The translations under genes and the position numbers were made by a program. DNA of 55,285 nt from Candidatus Cryptobacteroides merdigallinarum (GTDB taxonomy: Bacteria > Bacteroidota > Bacteroidia > Bacteroidales > UBA932). The stretch covers positions 1 to 55,285 of the forward strand of contig JADIMQ010000088.1 of the NCBI GenBank assembly GCA_017694655.1, written 5' to 3'. Shown here in pieces: positions 33,127-42,213 of the stretch. Under the pieces are notes generated by a model that saw only the letters and a program-made list of their open reading frames with translations, was not told where the DNA came from and made no database searches. Position 1 is the stretch's first letter. Every line of letters begins with the position of its first letter.

Positions 33127-34491
33127 TCAGTCTATACTCATACGGATACGCCTTTCCATCGGGTGGAGGCTGTTGCATCTGTTCCCGAGGTTCTTGACGA
33201 ACCCGAGAGGAACCCCGCCGTGGCATATCAGGGCATATCCTTTTTCCCTGTCATCCAGCACAATGGCATCCCTGTGAAGGAAGGAGAGCGCAGTCCTCCG
33301 GTCCACATCCACCCTCCTGAACGCATCTTCCCTGAGACAGATGTCCAGGGCCAGGTCCGCGTCCGGAATGAAGTCCTTCCCCTTCAGGGTCCCTGCAGCA
33401 CATCCGGAAGATACCACCTTCACCTTCTCCGCGACAAAAGCCGTCTCGTCCGCTATATTCTCCGGCACGGCCTTCAGCAGGTCACCCCTGACGACAGGCC
33501 TTACGGGGATGCCGAAAAGTTCAGCCAGCAGTGAACCGTGGCCATCCTTCCGTCCAGGCCTTGTCCCTCCGGGGACCTTCCTTGCCTGCGGGGATGTCTT
33601 CCTCAAGACAGCACAGTACTGTCCCTCCCCCTCGACAAAGCCCGGCACAAGGCTGAAGCCGTATTCAGTAGGGATGACCCCTTCCGGAATCGTTTCCCTG
33701 CCGGGATAAAGGACTTCCGCCCCGAGGTTCCGGGCCGCCCAGGCCACGTTCCCGTCATTCTCGTATATATTGAAGGTGCAGGTGGAGTATATCAGCACAC
33801 CGCCGCCGGCCAGGGCCGGCCAGACATCGGACAGTATCCGCCTCTGCCTCGCCGCACAGTGCTCCACGTTAGCGGCAGACCACTGCGACACGGCATCAGC
33901 GTCCTTGCGGAACATACCCTCCCCCGAGCACGGGACATCAGCCAGTATCACGTCAAAGAAACCTTCCAGCCCGGCACCGAATTCCGCCGGGTCCGCATTT
34001 GTCACGGTCACGGCAGGATCCCCCCACAGGGCCGCATTCTCGGCAAGGGCCGGCACCCTGGACCTTATCACCTCGTTGGAGACAAGGATGAAATTTCCAC
34101 CGGAAGCCTCCCGGAGAGAGGCGGCGGCATCCGTCGTCTTCCCGCCAGGCGAGGCGCACAGGTCGAGCACCCTGACCGGGGATGCCGGGGCGAGGGTCTC
34201 CAGGACCTGCCTCAGCATATATCCTACAAACATGGATGAGGAATCCTGCACATAGTAGCACCCTCCATGGAAAAACGGGTCGAGGGTGAACACCGGCCTG
34301 CCGGCCAGCATCAGGCCGTAGCGCGACCACGGCACCGGCCTGCTACCCGGAAAGTCCGGATGCCTCTTGTACGGGTTCAGCCGCACCGACACGGAAGGGT
34401 CCCTGTCCAGCGCCCCAAGCACGGCAGGGACCCTCCCGGCACCGACGGCTTCGGCCAGGTATCGGACGAAGACGTCATTTGCCGAAACCAT
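33127..34491 (-). CDS. RsmF-like rRNA cytosine-C5 methyltransferase (NOL1/NOP2/Sun family)
   Basis: A 454-residue SAM-dependent RNA methyltransferase. The N-terminal RNA-binding part ends in the PFFHGGCYYVQDSSSM block; VLDLCASPGGKTT is the SAM motif, DVPCSGEGMFRKD carries the first cysteine, and IYSTCTFN the second, catalytic one. The C-terminal 150 residues form a PUA-like domain as in YebU/RsmF. It modifies a cytosine in 16S rRNA. The ATG at 34491 is chosen because it overlaps the upstream gene by only 17 bases; a longer start at 34536 is possible. Confidence 0.88.
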   Translation of the reverse strand: MVSANDVFVRYLAEAVGAGRVPAVLGALDRDPSVSVRLNPYKRHPDFPGSRPVPWSRYGLMLAGRPVFTLDPFFHGGCYYVQDSSSMFVGYMLRQVLETLAPASPVRVLDLCASPGGKTTDAAASLREASGGNFILVSNEVIRSRVPALAENAALWGDPAVTVTNADPAEFGAGLEGFFDVILADVPCSGEGMFRKDADAVSQWSAANVEHCAARQRRILSDVWPALAGGGVLIYSTCTFNIYENDGNVAWAARNLGAEVLYPGRETIPEGVIPTEYGFSLVPGFVEGEGQYCAVLRKTSPQARKVPGGTRPGRKDGHGSLLAELFGIPVRPVVRGDLLKAVPENIADETAFVAEKVKVVSSGCAAGTLKGKDFIPDADLALDICLREDAFRRVDVDRRTALSFLHRDAIVLDDREKGYALICHGGVPLGFVKNLGNRCNSLHPMERRIRMSID

Positions 34492-34927
34492 ACATGGTCG
34501 GGTCAAAGCCTTCCGGCATCTTGCCGTTGGAGGCATCAGCCAAAGCCGTCACCATCTTGTCCAGGGCCTCCTGCAGCCTGGACCCGAGGAGCATCTTCAT
34601 CATGAAGTTCAGCTCCGCGGAGAACTCTATGTGGAAATCGGTCTTCCCGGCTTCCTTGTCCGGGTCGAAGAACATTGAGACGGAGAACTGGAAAGGCGCC
34701 CCGTCGTCCTTGAAGTCAATCCGCGAATAAGGGACCCTCCCGGCTACACGCACCCCGACATCGAACCCCTGTACAGTCCCCCTTATCGAGTCATAGTCGG
34801 CGGAAATGTCCTTCCTCTTGTCCTCCGGGAGGAACTGCAGGAAATTGCGCATGTCCACAAAGGCCATGTACAGCTCGTACGGCTGCTTCGACACAGTGGC
34901 GTGCCTGCTCTTGATCTCTGTAGCCAT
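34475..34927 (-). CDS. SRPBCC-family (START-like) protein
   Basis: A 150-residue protein with an alpha/beta helix-grip pattern: an N-terminal strand, helical YELYMAFVDMRNFLQFLPE, strands through GFDVGVRVAGRVPYSRI, FQFSVSMFFDP and FHIEFSAELN, and a long C-terminal helix (SRLQEALDKMVTALADA). Such folds bind small hydrophobic ligands or act as folding factors. The ligand is unknown. It lies two bases after pyrE and overlaps the RsmF-like gene. Confidence 0.75.
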   Translation of the reverse strand: MATEIKSRHATVSKQPYELYMAFVDMRNFLQFLPEDKRKDISADYDSIRGTVQGFDVGVRVAGRVPYSRIDFKDDGAPFQFSVSMFFDPDKEAGKTDFHIEFSAELNFMMKMLLGSRLQEALDKMVTALADASNGKMPEGFDPTMYGFGK

Positions 34928-34929
34928 CG

Positions 34930-35574
34930 TCAGTCCTTTTTACCCCATGTCGCAGGGGAGAAGCGCCATTCCCTGAGGCATTCCAGGTCCGAATCCTTGA
35001 TATATCCGGTATCGCAGGCCACATCTATGAGGGCGTCGTAGTTGGTGAGCGTCGTCAGCTCCACGTCGGCGACCTCGAAGGCGCGTCTCGCCTGGTTGAA
35101 GTTATAGGAAAAGATGGCGACCATCCCGAGGACCTCGGCCGCAGCCTTGTTCAGGGCGTCCACCGCCGCGAGACTGCTCTTCCCGGTGGAGATAAGGTCC
35201 TCGACCACGACCACCTTGGCACCCTTCCCTACCATTCCTTCTATCTGGGAGCCTGTGCCGTGATCCTTTGGCTTCGGACGGACATACACGAAAGGCTTGC
35301 CGAGGAAATAGGCTATCAGCATGCCGTGGGCAATGGCCCCGGTGGCTACCCCGGCGATGACCTCCACCTGCGGGTACTTCTCCCTGATTATGTCCGCCAT
35401 GAGACGGCAGACGTTTTCACGGATATCGGGATAGGACAGGATCTTCCTGTTGTCGCAGTAGATAGGGGAAAGCCAGCCTGAAGCCCATGTGAACGGCTTC
35501 TCCGGGCTCAGGAGCACCGCCTTGATGTCAAGCAGGGACTTGGCCACGGATATTTCTTTTGATTCCATGTTCAT
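34930..35574 (-). CDS. pyrE: Orotate phosphoribosyltransferase
   Basis: A 214-residue type I phosphoribosyltransferase making OMP from orotate and PRPP in pyrimidine synthesis. The PRPP loop is VVVVEDLISTGKSSL near residues 122-136; FTWASGWLSPIYCDNRK near 29-45 and VAGVATGAIAHGML near 76-89 are family blocks, and YVRPKPKDHGTGSQIEG is the catalytic hood loop. It is the first gene of a minus-strand operon (pyrE-SRPBCC-rsmF-TPR) divergent from the Nudix gene. The start may be either of two ATGs six bases apart. Confidence 0.95.
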   Translation of the reverse strand: MNMESKEISVAKSLLDIKAVLLSPEKPFTWASGWLSPIYCDNRKILSYPDIRENVCRLMADIIREKYPQVEVIAGVATGAIAHGMLIAYFLGKPFVYVRPKPKDHGTGSQIEGMVGKGAKVVVVEDLISTGKSSLAAVDALNKAAAEVLGMVAIFSYNFNQARRAFEVADVELTTLTNYDALIDVACDTGYIKDSDLECLREWRFSPATWGKKD

Positions 35575-35594
35575 TATATTTTGTTTCTATATCC

Positions 35595-35602
35595 TATATT
35601 TG
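35595..35602 (+). promoter_or_regulatory. -7 element TATATTTG of the Nudix gene
   Basis: A TAnnTTTG match 40 bases before the ATG at 35642, in the short gap divergent from pyrE. It shows that the open frame reaching back into pyrE is not used. Confidence 0.5.
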
Positions 35603-35641
35603 CATACACATTCGACAAAGATAGTAATTTTAGCGGAGAAA

Positions 35642-36253
35642 ATGCACAAGATATATTTCGAAAAGAGATGTATAATCATCTGTCCTCCTTACGAACAGGC
35701 CTTGACGGACCCCAACGCCATACAGTTCTGCCCGGGAGAAAGGATAGACATCCACAGCCTCGTCGGGATGTTCGAGATTTCGGACACCCTGGGCAGGATA
35801 TACATCCCGACCGGCGACCCGGAAAGCATGTACCGCAGGATCTGCGGCGAATTCAGGGAAGTCGACGCCGGAGGTGGCCTTGTCTCGAACAGGAGGGGCG
35901 ACTTCCTGCTCATAAACCGGAACGGGCTGTGGGACCTGCCGAAAGGCCACAGGGAGGAAGGAGAGGACATCAGGGTGACAGCCCTCCGGGAAGTGCAGGA
36001 AGAGACAGGGGTCCGGGAGCTCCGTATCGGGGACCTGATCTGCATCACCGACCACTGCTACAGGAGGAACGGGATATGGCACCTCAAGCACACCTGGTGG
36101 TTCGACATGCTGTACACCGCCCCTACCGAGCTCGTGCCGCAGAAGGAGGAGGACATCTCCAAGGCGGCATGGGTGGCGAAGTCGAGCCTGCCGAATTTCC
36201 TGAACAGGACATACCCCTCCATCCTCGAGGTCTTCAGGGAAAAAGGGGTCTGA
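35642..36253 (+). CDS. Nudix hydrolase
   Basis: A 203-residue protein. The Nudix box runs from GHREEGEDIRVTALREVQ to EETGV (about residues 102-124), with the metal-binding glutamates in REVQEE. The first 75 residues form an extra domain (CIIICPPYEQ, CPGERIDIHSLVGMFE) not found in minimal MutT enzymes. Members hydrolyse nucleoside diphosphates linked to other groups; the substrate here is unknown. The ATG at 35642 is chosen because it follows the promoter. Confidence 0.85.
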   Translation: MHKIYFEKRCIIICPPYEQALTDPNAIQFCPGERIDIHSLVGMFEISDTLGRIYIPTGDPESMYRRICGEFREVDAGGGLVSNRRGDFLLINRNGLWDLPKGHREEGEDIRVTALREVQEETGVRELRIGDLICITDHCYRRNGIWHLKHTWWFDMLYTAPTELVPQKEEDISKAAWVAKSSLPNFLNRTYPSILEVFREKGV

Positions 36254-36352
36254 AGAAATTTTTCCGGGAGTTTCTGAAACAAATTCAGGAAAAAATCGTA
36301 TAAATAAATGTCGCGAGATTTTTAGTTAAATTTAAATTTTGTAAGAAACGGC

Positions 36353-36392
36353 CCCGGAACCCGCGGACATGGATCCATGGGACATATCCGGG
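36353..36392. other. Dyad symmetry upstream of queA
   Basis: CCCGGA (36353-36358) and TCCGGG (36387-36392) enclose the perfect 12-base palindrome CATGGATCCATG (36368-36379). It lies about 100 bases before queA in a 237-base gap with no gene. It could be a protein-binding palindrome or a weak RNA hairpin; the short stems make the latter uncertain. I see no preQ1 riboswitch. Confidence 0.25.
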
Positions 36393-36490
36393 ACAGGATT
36401 CCCCGGAATACCGGAAAGGAGCGCGGCGCCGTCTGACAGGGGAATTCCAGGCCGGTTTCTGGACATAACAGGTTTTTTCGATATCAGGAA

Positions 36491-37540
36491 ATGAAACTCT
36501 CTCAATTTCAGTTCAACCTCCCAAAAGAAAAAATTGCGCAGGAGCCTCCGAGATGGAGGGACGAATGCAAGCTGATGGTACTGCACAGGAGCACAGGAGA
36601 AATCGAGCATAAGCTTTTCAAGAACATCATAGACTATTTCGGGAAAGGTGACACCTTCATACTGAACGACACGAAGGTATTCCCGGCAAGGCTCTACGGG
36701 AACAAGGAAAAGACAAAGGCGGAGATAGAGGTGTTCCTTCTCCGGGAACTGAACAGGGAGCAGCGCCTCTGGGATGTCATAGTGGACCCCGCAAGGAAGA
36801 TAAGGATAGGGAACAAGCTGTACTTCGGGGAGGACGAAAGCCTTGTCGCCGAAGTCATAGACAACACCACCTCCCGCGGCAGGACACTGCGCTTCCTGTA
36901 TGACGGGCCGTACGAGGACTTCAAGCAGACCCTCTACTCCCTCGGCGAGACTCCCCTCCCAAAGTTCGTGAGGGACAAGGTCCTCCCGGAAGACGCGGAG
37001 AACTACCAGACCATATTCGCCAGGAACGAGGGCGCGGTCGCAGCTCCGGCCGCCGGACTCCACTTCAGCCGCGAACTGTTCAACAGGATGATCCTGAAGG
37101 ACATCAACAAGGCTTTCATAACCCTGCACATGGGGATAGGACATTTCCGTTCGGTAGACGTCGAGGACCTTTCCAAGCACAAGATGGACTCGGAAAGGGT
37201 GATAATCTCGGACGAGACCGCCGAAATCATAAACCAGACCAAGAGGAACCGGAACAAGGTGCTCGCAGTAGGCGTGACAGTCATGAGGGCCCTGGAGACC
37301 TACGTCACCTCCTACGATGAGGTGAACCCGTTCGACGGATGGACCAACAAGTTCATCTTCCCGCCCTACAGGTTCTCCATCCCGGACGCAATAGTGTCCA
37401 ACTTCCACATCCCCGGCTCCACGATGCTCATGGCGGTGGCCGCATTCGGTGAATATGAGAATGTGATGAAAGCCTACAGCGTGGCGCTCAAGGAGGACTA
37501 CAAGTTCGGGCCGTACGGGGACGCCCTCCTCATAATATAG
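36491..37540 (+). CDS. queA: S-adenosylmethionine:tRNA ribosyltransferase-isomerase
   Basis: A 349-residue enzyme that adds the cyclopentene-forming ribosyl group of SAM to preQ1 in tRNA, the penultimate queuosine step. Clear family blocks are [21 protein letters not shown] at the N terminus, [15 protein letters not shown] near 57-71, [15 protein letters not shown] near 183-197, [11 protein letters not shown] near 215-225 and the C-terminal [17 protein letters not shown]. The length is normal. dprA follows after a 108-base gap containing a hairpin. Confidence 0.96.
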   Translation: MKLSQFQFNLPKEKIAQEPPRWRDECKLMVLHRSTGEIEHKLFKNIIDYFGKGDTFILNDTKVFPARLYGNKEKTKAEIEVFLLRELNREQRLWDVIVDPARKIRIGNKLYFGEDESLVAEVIDNTTSRGRTLRFLYDGPYEDFKQTLYSLGETPLPKFVRDKVLPEDAENYQTIFARNEGAVAAPAAGLHFSRELFNRMILKDINKAFITLHMGIGHFRSVDVEDLSKHKMDSERVIISDETAEIINQTKRNRNKVLAVGVTVMRALETYVTSYDEVNPFDGWTNKFIFPPYRFSIPDAIVSNFHIPGSTMLMAVAAFGEYENVMKAYSVALKEDYKFGPYGDALLII

Positions 37541-37583
37541 AGGCAGGGGACATAAAAAAGAGCAAAAGCTTTGCAAATAAGAA

Positions 37584-37614
37584 AAAGACAGGAAGAATTT
37601 CTCTTTCTGTCTTT
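37584..37614 (+). terminator. Candidate terminator hairpin between queA and dprA
   Basis: AAAGACAGGAAGA (37584-37596) pairs with TCTTTCTGTCTTT (37602-37614) across a five-base loop, a 13-pair stem with one G-T pair. It is flanked by A-rich and T-rich tracts, CTTTCTTTG after it. It is AT-rich for a terminator, and could equally shape the dprA leader. Confidence 0.4.
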
Positions 37615-37648
37615 CTTTGTCTCCGGACAGAGGTATATTAGCGGAAAA

Positions 37649-38812
37649 ATGGAAAGCATCAACGAAGAGAAGATATGCCTCTGTGCACTGAACATGATTT
37701 TCGGGTACGAGCCGAGAATAGCCACGGCCCTGGTAGGGAACCTCGGTTCCGCCAGGTCGGTCTTCAGCCTCGGCAGGGAGGGACTCCGGGAGATACTCGG
37801 GCCCCATTCCAGGCACACCGGGGAAATTTGCGACGATGCCCTCGAGAAGGCCAGGAAGGAGCTGGAGGAGGCCCGGAGGGAGGGCATATTCTTCACGGGA
37901 CGGGGAGAACCTGGATATCCGGAGCTGCTGATGGAGTGCGAGGACGGACCTGCCGGCCTCTATATCAGGGGTGCTGCCCCGGAGGGATGCCTGTCCGGGA
38001 AACGGGACTTCGTGTCCATCGTCGGGACAAGGGAGATTTCAGGATACGGGAGGGAGTGGTGCACAAGAATAGTGGAAGCTCTCGCGCGGTCCGGCAGCCG
38101 GCCAGTGATAGTCAGCGGACTCGCGTACGGGACCGATATAACCGCCCATCTTGCCGCCCTCGGGAGCGGACTCGACACCATAGCGGTGATGGCGACCGGA
38201 GCTGACCTTGTTTACCCGGCCCCGCACAGGAGGCACGCGAAGGCCATTGCGGAGAAGCCAGGCTCGGCGCTGATATCGGACTATCCGCTCCACACCGGGG
38301 CCATACCTGTGAACTTCGTCCGGAGGAACAGGATAATAGCCGGGCTCTCCAAGGCCACGGTACTCATAGAATCGAGGCTGCGCGGAGGAGGGATGATAAC
38401 GGCAAGGCAGGCATTCTCCTACGACAGGGAGCTGTACGCCCTGCCGGGCAGGGCCGGAGACCCCGTGTCGGAAGGATGCAACTGGCTGCTCCGCTCCGGC
38501 ATGGCCACACCGGTAATCTCGGAAAAGGACCTTGTGGAAAGTCTCGGATATGTGTTCAGGCAGGAGGACAGGCATCCGGAAAAGGCAGCCGCGTCCCACT
38601 ACGGCAAGTCTCTCCCGGAAGGGAAGGTGGAGGAAATAGCCAGGGTACTCCTTATAATAAAGAGGCGGAGAAACATCTCCCTGCAGGAGATAACGGAAGA
38701 GACCGGCCTCGCCTACCGCACTGTCGCGGAAATCACGGGGCTGCTCGAAAATGACGGGTTCATACGCACGGACCTGATGCAGCGCTGTTCCATAGACCGG
38801 AGGACCATCTGA
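37649..38812 (+). CDS. dprA: DNA-processing protein DprA
   Basis: A 387-residue DprA/Smf protein. It has an N-terminal SAM-like helical region, the Rossmann-like core (about residues 110-290, with VSIVGTREISGYG, VSGLAYGTDITAH and the loop FVRRNRIIAGLSKATVLIE) and a C-terminal winged-helix domain (about 325-387, ISLQEITEETGLAYRTVAEI). DprA loads RecA on incoming single-stranded DNA during natural transformation. The ATG at 37649 is preferred because an earlier in-frame TTG lies before the hairpin and encodes an unrelated N terminus. Confidence 0.92.
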   Translation: MESINEEKICLCALNMIFGYEPRIATALVGNLGSARSVFSLGREGLREILGPHSRHTGEICDDALEKARKELEEARREGIFFTGRGEPGYPELLMECEDGPAGLYIRGAAPEGCLSGKRDFVSIVGTREISGYGREWCTRIVEALARSGSRPVIVSGLAYGTDITAHLAALGSGLDTIAVMATGADLVYPAPHRRHAKAIAEKPGSALISDYPLHTGAIPVNFVRRNRIIAGLSKATVLIESRLRGGGMITARQAFSYDRELYALPGRAGDPVSEGCNWLLRSGMATPVISEKDLVESLGYVFRQEDRHPEKAAASHYGKSLPEGKVEEIARVLLIIKRRRNISLQEITEETGLAYRTVAEITGLLENDGFIRTDLMQRCSIDRRTI

Positions 38813-38950
38813 CCCCGGGACCTTCCAGGGAGGGCCGTCCTGGTTTTTCCGGACATGGACTGCACGGCAGGTCCGCCCGGGATTCCCGGGAGGGAACGGT
38901 CCGTAAAAGAATTTTTGGCAGAAATTGGGACGGTTCTCGAAACTGTTTCT

Positions 38951-38958
38951 TATTTTTG
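38951..38958 (+). promoter_or_regulatory. -7 element TATTTTTG of the tatD-ansA unit
   Basis: A TAnnTTTG match 20 bases before the ATG at 38978. The nearest TTG (38925-38927) is 23 bases upstream, slightly too far. Confidence 0.5.
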
Positions 38959-38977
38959 CGCAATACTTGATCCGGAC

Positions 38978-39751
38978 ATGTATTTTATCGACACCCATAC
39001 ACACCTTTACGACGAACAGTTCAGCGAGGACGCCGGGGCCGCAGTCGGAAGAGCGGCCGAGGCTGGGGTACGCAAGATGATCCTGCCGGACATCGACAGG
39101 AACTCTCGGGAGGCCATGTTCTCCCTTGCGGAGAAATTCAGCGGCACCCTCTTCCCTTGCCTCGGGCTGCATCCCACCTCCGTAGGCCCGGGCTGGGAGG
39201 AAGAACTGGAGGAGATTGAAGGTATGGCAATGGCCGGGAAGGGTATCCGGGCAATAGGCGAGACAGGTATGGACTGCTACTGGTCCAAGGAGTTCCTGAA
39301 GGAGCAGGAGGAGGCTTTCGAGAGGCAGATAAGGCTGGCCTGCAGGCTCGGGCTCCCGGTAATAGTCCACTGCAGGGAGGCCACGGAACCCATATTCAAC
39401 GTCCTCGGAAGGTGCAGGCACCTCTCCCCTGCCGGGGTGTTCCATGCATTCAGCGGCAGCATAGAGACATACAGGAGACTGGCCGGGTACGGGGACTGGT
39501 ACGTCGGCATAGGAGGGGTCGTGACATTCAGGAAGGCCTCAATAGCCGAGACCGTCAGGCAGATCCCCCTCGGACGCATCCTCCTGGAAACCGACTCGCC
39601 ATACCTCACCCCTGTACCGCACCGCGGAGAAAGGAACGAGAGCGCGTACATCCCGCTGATAGCCGAAAAGATCGCGGCCCAGAAGAATATTTCCATAGAA
39701 GAGGTTGCCGGCACCACCTCCCGCAACGCGGAAGAGCTGTTCGGAATCTGA
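38978..39751 (+). CDS. tatD: TatD family metal-dependent deoxyribonuclease
   Basis: A 257-residue TIM-barrel hydrolase. It begins with FIDTHTHLYDEQF (metal His pair) and continues with IGETGMDCYW (metal Glu), PVIVHCREA (His), FHAFSGS and LETDSPYLTPVPHRGERNE (Asp). All metal ligands of the TatD/YcfH family are present. It is a nuclease or D-aminoacyl hydrolase of uncertain true role. The start is placed at the ATG directly before the metal motif. ansA follows 15 bases later. Confidence 0.9.
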   Translation: MYFIDTHTHLYDEQFSEDAGAAVGRAAEAGVRKMILPDIDRNSREAMFSLAEKFSGTLFPCLGLHPTSVGPGWEEELEEIEGMAMAGKGIRAIGETGMDCYWSKEFLKEQEEAFERQIRLACRLGLPVIVHCREATEPIFNVLGRCRHLSPAGVFHAFSGSIETYRRLAGYGDWYVGIGGVVTFRKASIAETVRQIPLGRILLETDSPYLTPVPHRGERNESAYIPLIAEKIAAQKNISIEEVAGTTSRNAEELFGI

Positions 39752-39766
39752 AACAGTAATGCTCCA

Positions 39767-40825
39767 ATGAAATACATACCAGAACCGAATTCCAGAAAAT
39801 CATCCATACTACTGATCTATACAGGAGGCACCATCGGGATGAAGATAGACCCGGAGGACCAGACCCTGAAGCCGTTCGACTTCTCCCAGATACTCGAGGA
39901 AGTCCCGGAGCTCGGGAAATTCGCCTACCGAATAGACTCCTGCACGTTCGACCACATCATAGACTCCGCCGACGTGGAGCCAGGGCTCTGGCAGAAGCTC
40001 GTGGATGTCATCGAGGGGAACTACGACAAGTACGACGGGTTCGTCATCCTGCACGGCACGGACACAATGGCCTATTCAGCCTCGGCACTGAGCTTCATGA
40101 TAGAGGGACTCACCAAGCCGGTCATATTCACGGGGAGCCAGCTCCCGATAGGGGCGGCAAGGACAGACGGCAAGGAAAACCTCGTATCTTCCGTGGAGAT
40201 AGCCGCAGCCAGGGACGGGGAGGGCCACGCCATGGTACCGGAAGTCTGCATCTGCTTCGGGAACTCCCTCATGAGGGGCAACCGGGCCAGGAAGGTCAGT
40301 TCCGAGAACTTCCGGGCATTCAGGTCCGGGAACTTCCCGCACCTTGCGGAGGCAGGCATCAGGATATGGTACGACACGGCGAACATCCTCGTCCCCGGGG
40401 ACCGGGACAGGAGACCGGTCTTCCACAAGGCCCTGGACACCCGCGTGTCCATCCTGAAGATACACCCAGGCATAACGCCGCAGGTCGTCAGGAACATAAT
40501 CTGCGGACCGGAGACAAGGGCGGTGATAATAGAGACCTACGGCTCCGGGAACGCCCCGTCCCGGGAGTGGTTCATAGACCTCATAAAGGAAGGGATATCC
40601 ATGGGGAAGATCATCCTGAACGTGACCCAGTGCCTGGCCGGCTCGGTGGACATGGACCTTTACGCTACAGGCAAGAGGCTCAAGGAGGCAGGGGTGCTCG
40701 ACGGGTACGACTGCACGACGGAAAGCGCCCTCGCGAAGCTTTTCCACCTCATGGGGAGATACCCGGACAACGCCATTGTAAGGCGTGAACTCGACAAAAA
40801 CCTCAGGGGAGAAATAACAAAATAA
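39767..40825 (+). CDS. ansA: Type I L-asparaginase
   Basis: A 352-residue cytoplasmic-type asparaginase. The first catalytic threonine motif is LLIYTGGTIGM (about residues 15-25), the second VILHGTDTMAYSASAL (about 93-108), and TGSQLPIGAARTDGKENL contains the Ser/Lys region. There is no signal peptide, so it acts in the cytoplasm, releasing aspartate and ammonia. It is probably the second gene of a tatD-ansA transcript. Confidence 0.93.
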   Translation: MKYIPEPNSRKSSILLIYTGGTIGMKIDPEDQTLKPFDFSQILEEVPELGKFAYRIDSCTFDHIIDSADVEPGLWQKLVDVIEGNYDKYDGFVILHGTDTMAYSASALSFMIEGLTKPVIFTGSQLPIGAARTDGKENLVSSVEIAAARDGEGHAMVPEVCICFGNSLMRGNRARKVSSENFRAFRSGNFPHLAEAGIRIWYDTANILVPGDRDRRPVFHKALDTRVSILKIHPGITPQVVRNIICGPETRAVIIETYGSGNAPSREWFIDLIKEGISMGKIILNVTQCLAGSVDMDLYATGKRLKEAGVLDGYDCTTESALAKLFHLMGRYPDNAIVRRELDKNLRGEITK

Positions 40826-40948
40826 TTATTGCCATATAAAAATTATTTGCTAAATTGCACCGGATTTAAGTAGGCTGATTAGCACAAAATAAAGCTGAAT
40901 AAATTACAACAAACTGATACATTATTAATTAAACACACACAAACTATT

Positions 40949-41764
40949 ATGAAAAATTTTTTCATATTCCTTGCAACTATTGCAATGATGGCTTTTTCCG
41001 CCCAGTTCGTGGCAGCTCAGGACAATACGGCAGCTCCCGACTCTGCAGCAACCACGGACTCCGCGGTAACAGAGGAAGTGACTGCTTCCACTAACGCAAA
41101 CCCTTTTGCAGCAGGCGCAAACAGTGAAGTTCCGCTTCACCAGCAGCTCAAGACCAAGTTCATCGAAGGAGGTCCTGGCTTCATGGCGTCAATCATCCTC
41201 TGCCTTATCCTGGGACTTGCCATCTCCATCGAGAGGATCCTCTACCTGAGCTTCTCCAAGACCAACACCAAGAAGCTCCTCAGCAAGATTGACGCTGCCC
41301 TCAAGGAAGGCGGTGTAGAAGCAGCCAAGGAAGTATGCCGCAACACCCGCGGTCCTGTGGCAAGCATCTTCTACCAGGGATTCCTCCGTATGGACCAGGG
41401 CATCGAGGTTGTCGAGAAGACGGTGGTTTCCTACGGTTCAGTACAGATGAGCCTCATGGAGAACGGACTTACATGGATCGCGCTCTTCATCGCACTTTCC
41501 ACATCCCTCGGATTCCTCGGTACTGTGGTCGGTATGGTCCAGGCCTTCGATGCTATCCAGGCAGCCGGTGACATCTCGCCTAACGTCGTTGCAGGAGGTA
41601 TGAAAGTCGCCCTTATCACCACCGTCGGCGGTCTTATCGTTGCAATTATTCTCCAGATTTTCTACAACTATATCGTATCGAGGATCGACTCGCTTTCCAT
41701 CGATATGGAAGATGCATCCATCTCCCTTGTAGATATCCTGGTAAAATATGAGAATAAAAAATAA
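40949..41764 (+). CDS. exbB: ExbB/TolQ-type proton channel protein
   Basis: A 271-residue MotA/TolQ/ExbB family protein. A signal-like first helix (about residues 2-24) precedes an Ala/Thr-rich stretch, then helix 1 at about 73-95 (FMASIILCLILGLAISIERILYL), a cytoplasmic loop and two helices (about 173-195 and 210-238) with the conserved TVVGMVQAFDAI and small-residue packing motif. With ExbD it uses the proton gradient to energise TonB, which would drive receptors such as that at 1442. The preceding 123 bases are very AT-rich, with no clear TAnnTTTG match. Confidence 0.93.
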   Translation: MKNFFIFLATIAMMAFSAQFVAAQDNTAAPDSAATTDSAVTEEVTASTNANPFAAGANSEVPLHQQLKTKFIEGGPGFMASIILCLILGLAISIERILYLSFSKTNTKKLLSKIDAALKEGGVEAAKEVCRNTRGPVASIFYQGFLRMDQGIEVVEKTVVSYGSVQMSLMENGLTWIALFIALSTSLGFLGTVVGMVQAFDAIQAAGDISPNVVAGGMKVALITTVGGLIVAIILQIFYNYIVSRIDSLSIDMEDASISLVDILVKYENKK

Positions 41765-41770
41765 CAAGCA

Positions 41771-42205
41771 ATGTCATCTAGCAGATTTGAAAAAATAGTA
41801 AAGATCCTGTTATGGGTGCTGATGATTGTCAGTGCAGGCATAACAGCATGGGGCTACGCAGTAGGTTTCAGCGATATATCTGTGGACACCCTCCTGTACT
41901 GGGCATACATACTGGCGATTGTCGGCATCGTTATAGCCATAGTATTCGGCATCACAATCAGCGCGATCAACAACCCGAAGAACCTTATCAAGATGGCGAT
42001 CGAGCTTGTGGCTGTCGTAATAGTGGTGGGGGCTGTCTATATGCTGTCATCCGGGGCACCGGCGATAGGATATGTGGGAGCTGAAGTCAGCGCGACTACG
42101 CTCAAGGTAACAGATACCCTGCTGAACCTCACCTACCTCCTCTGTGCATTGGCTATCATCGCCATCATCTATGGGGGAATACGTAATGCTATACACAACA
42201 AATAA
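41771..42205 (+). CDS. Small four-helix membrane protein in the exbBD cluster
   Basis: A 144-residue integral membrane protein with four predicted helices (about residues 10-28, 39-65, 77-96 and 111-138). It has no recognised domain. It lies six bases after exbB and eight before the first exbD, in the position commonly taken by a small conserved membrane protein in Bacteroidota ExbB-X-ExbD-ExbD clusters. An accessory part of the proton channel complex is the simplest inference. Confidence 0.8.
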   Translation: MSSSRFEKIVKILLWVLMIVSAGITAWGYAVGFSDISVDTLLYWAYILAIVGIVIAIVFGITISAINNPKNLIKMAIELVAVVIVVGAVYMLSSGAPAIGYVGAEVSATTLKVTDTLLNLTYLLCALAIIAIIYGGIRNAIHNK

Positions 42206-42213
42206 AGAGAACC

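Noticed and set aside
36254-36490. preQ1 riboswitch before queA
   Set aside because: No short C-rich stem-loop with the A-rich tail typical of preQ1 aptamers; only a palindrome is present.
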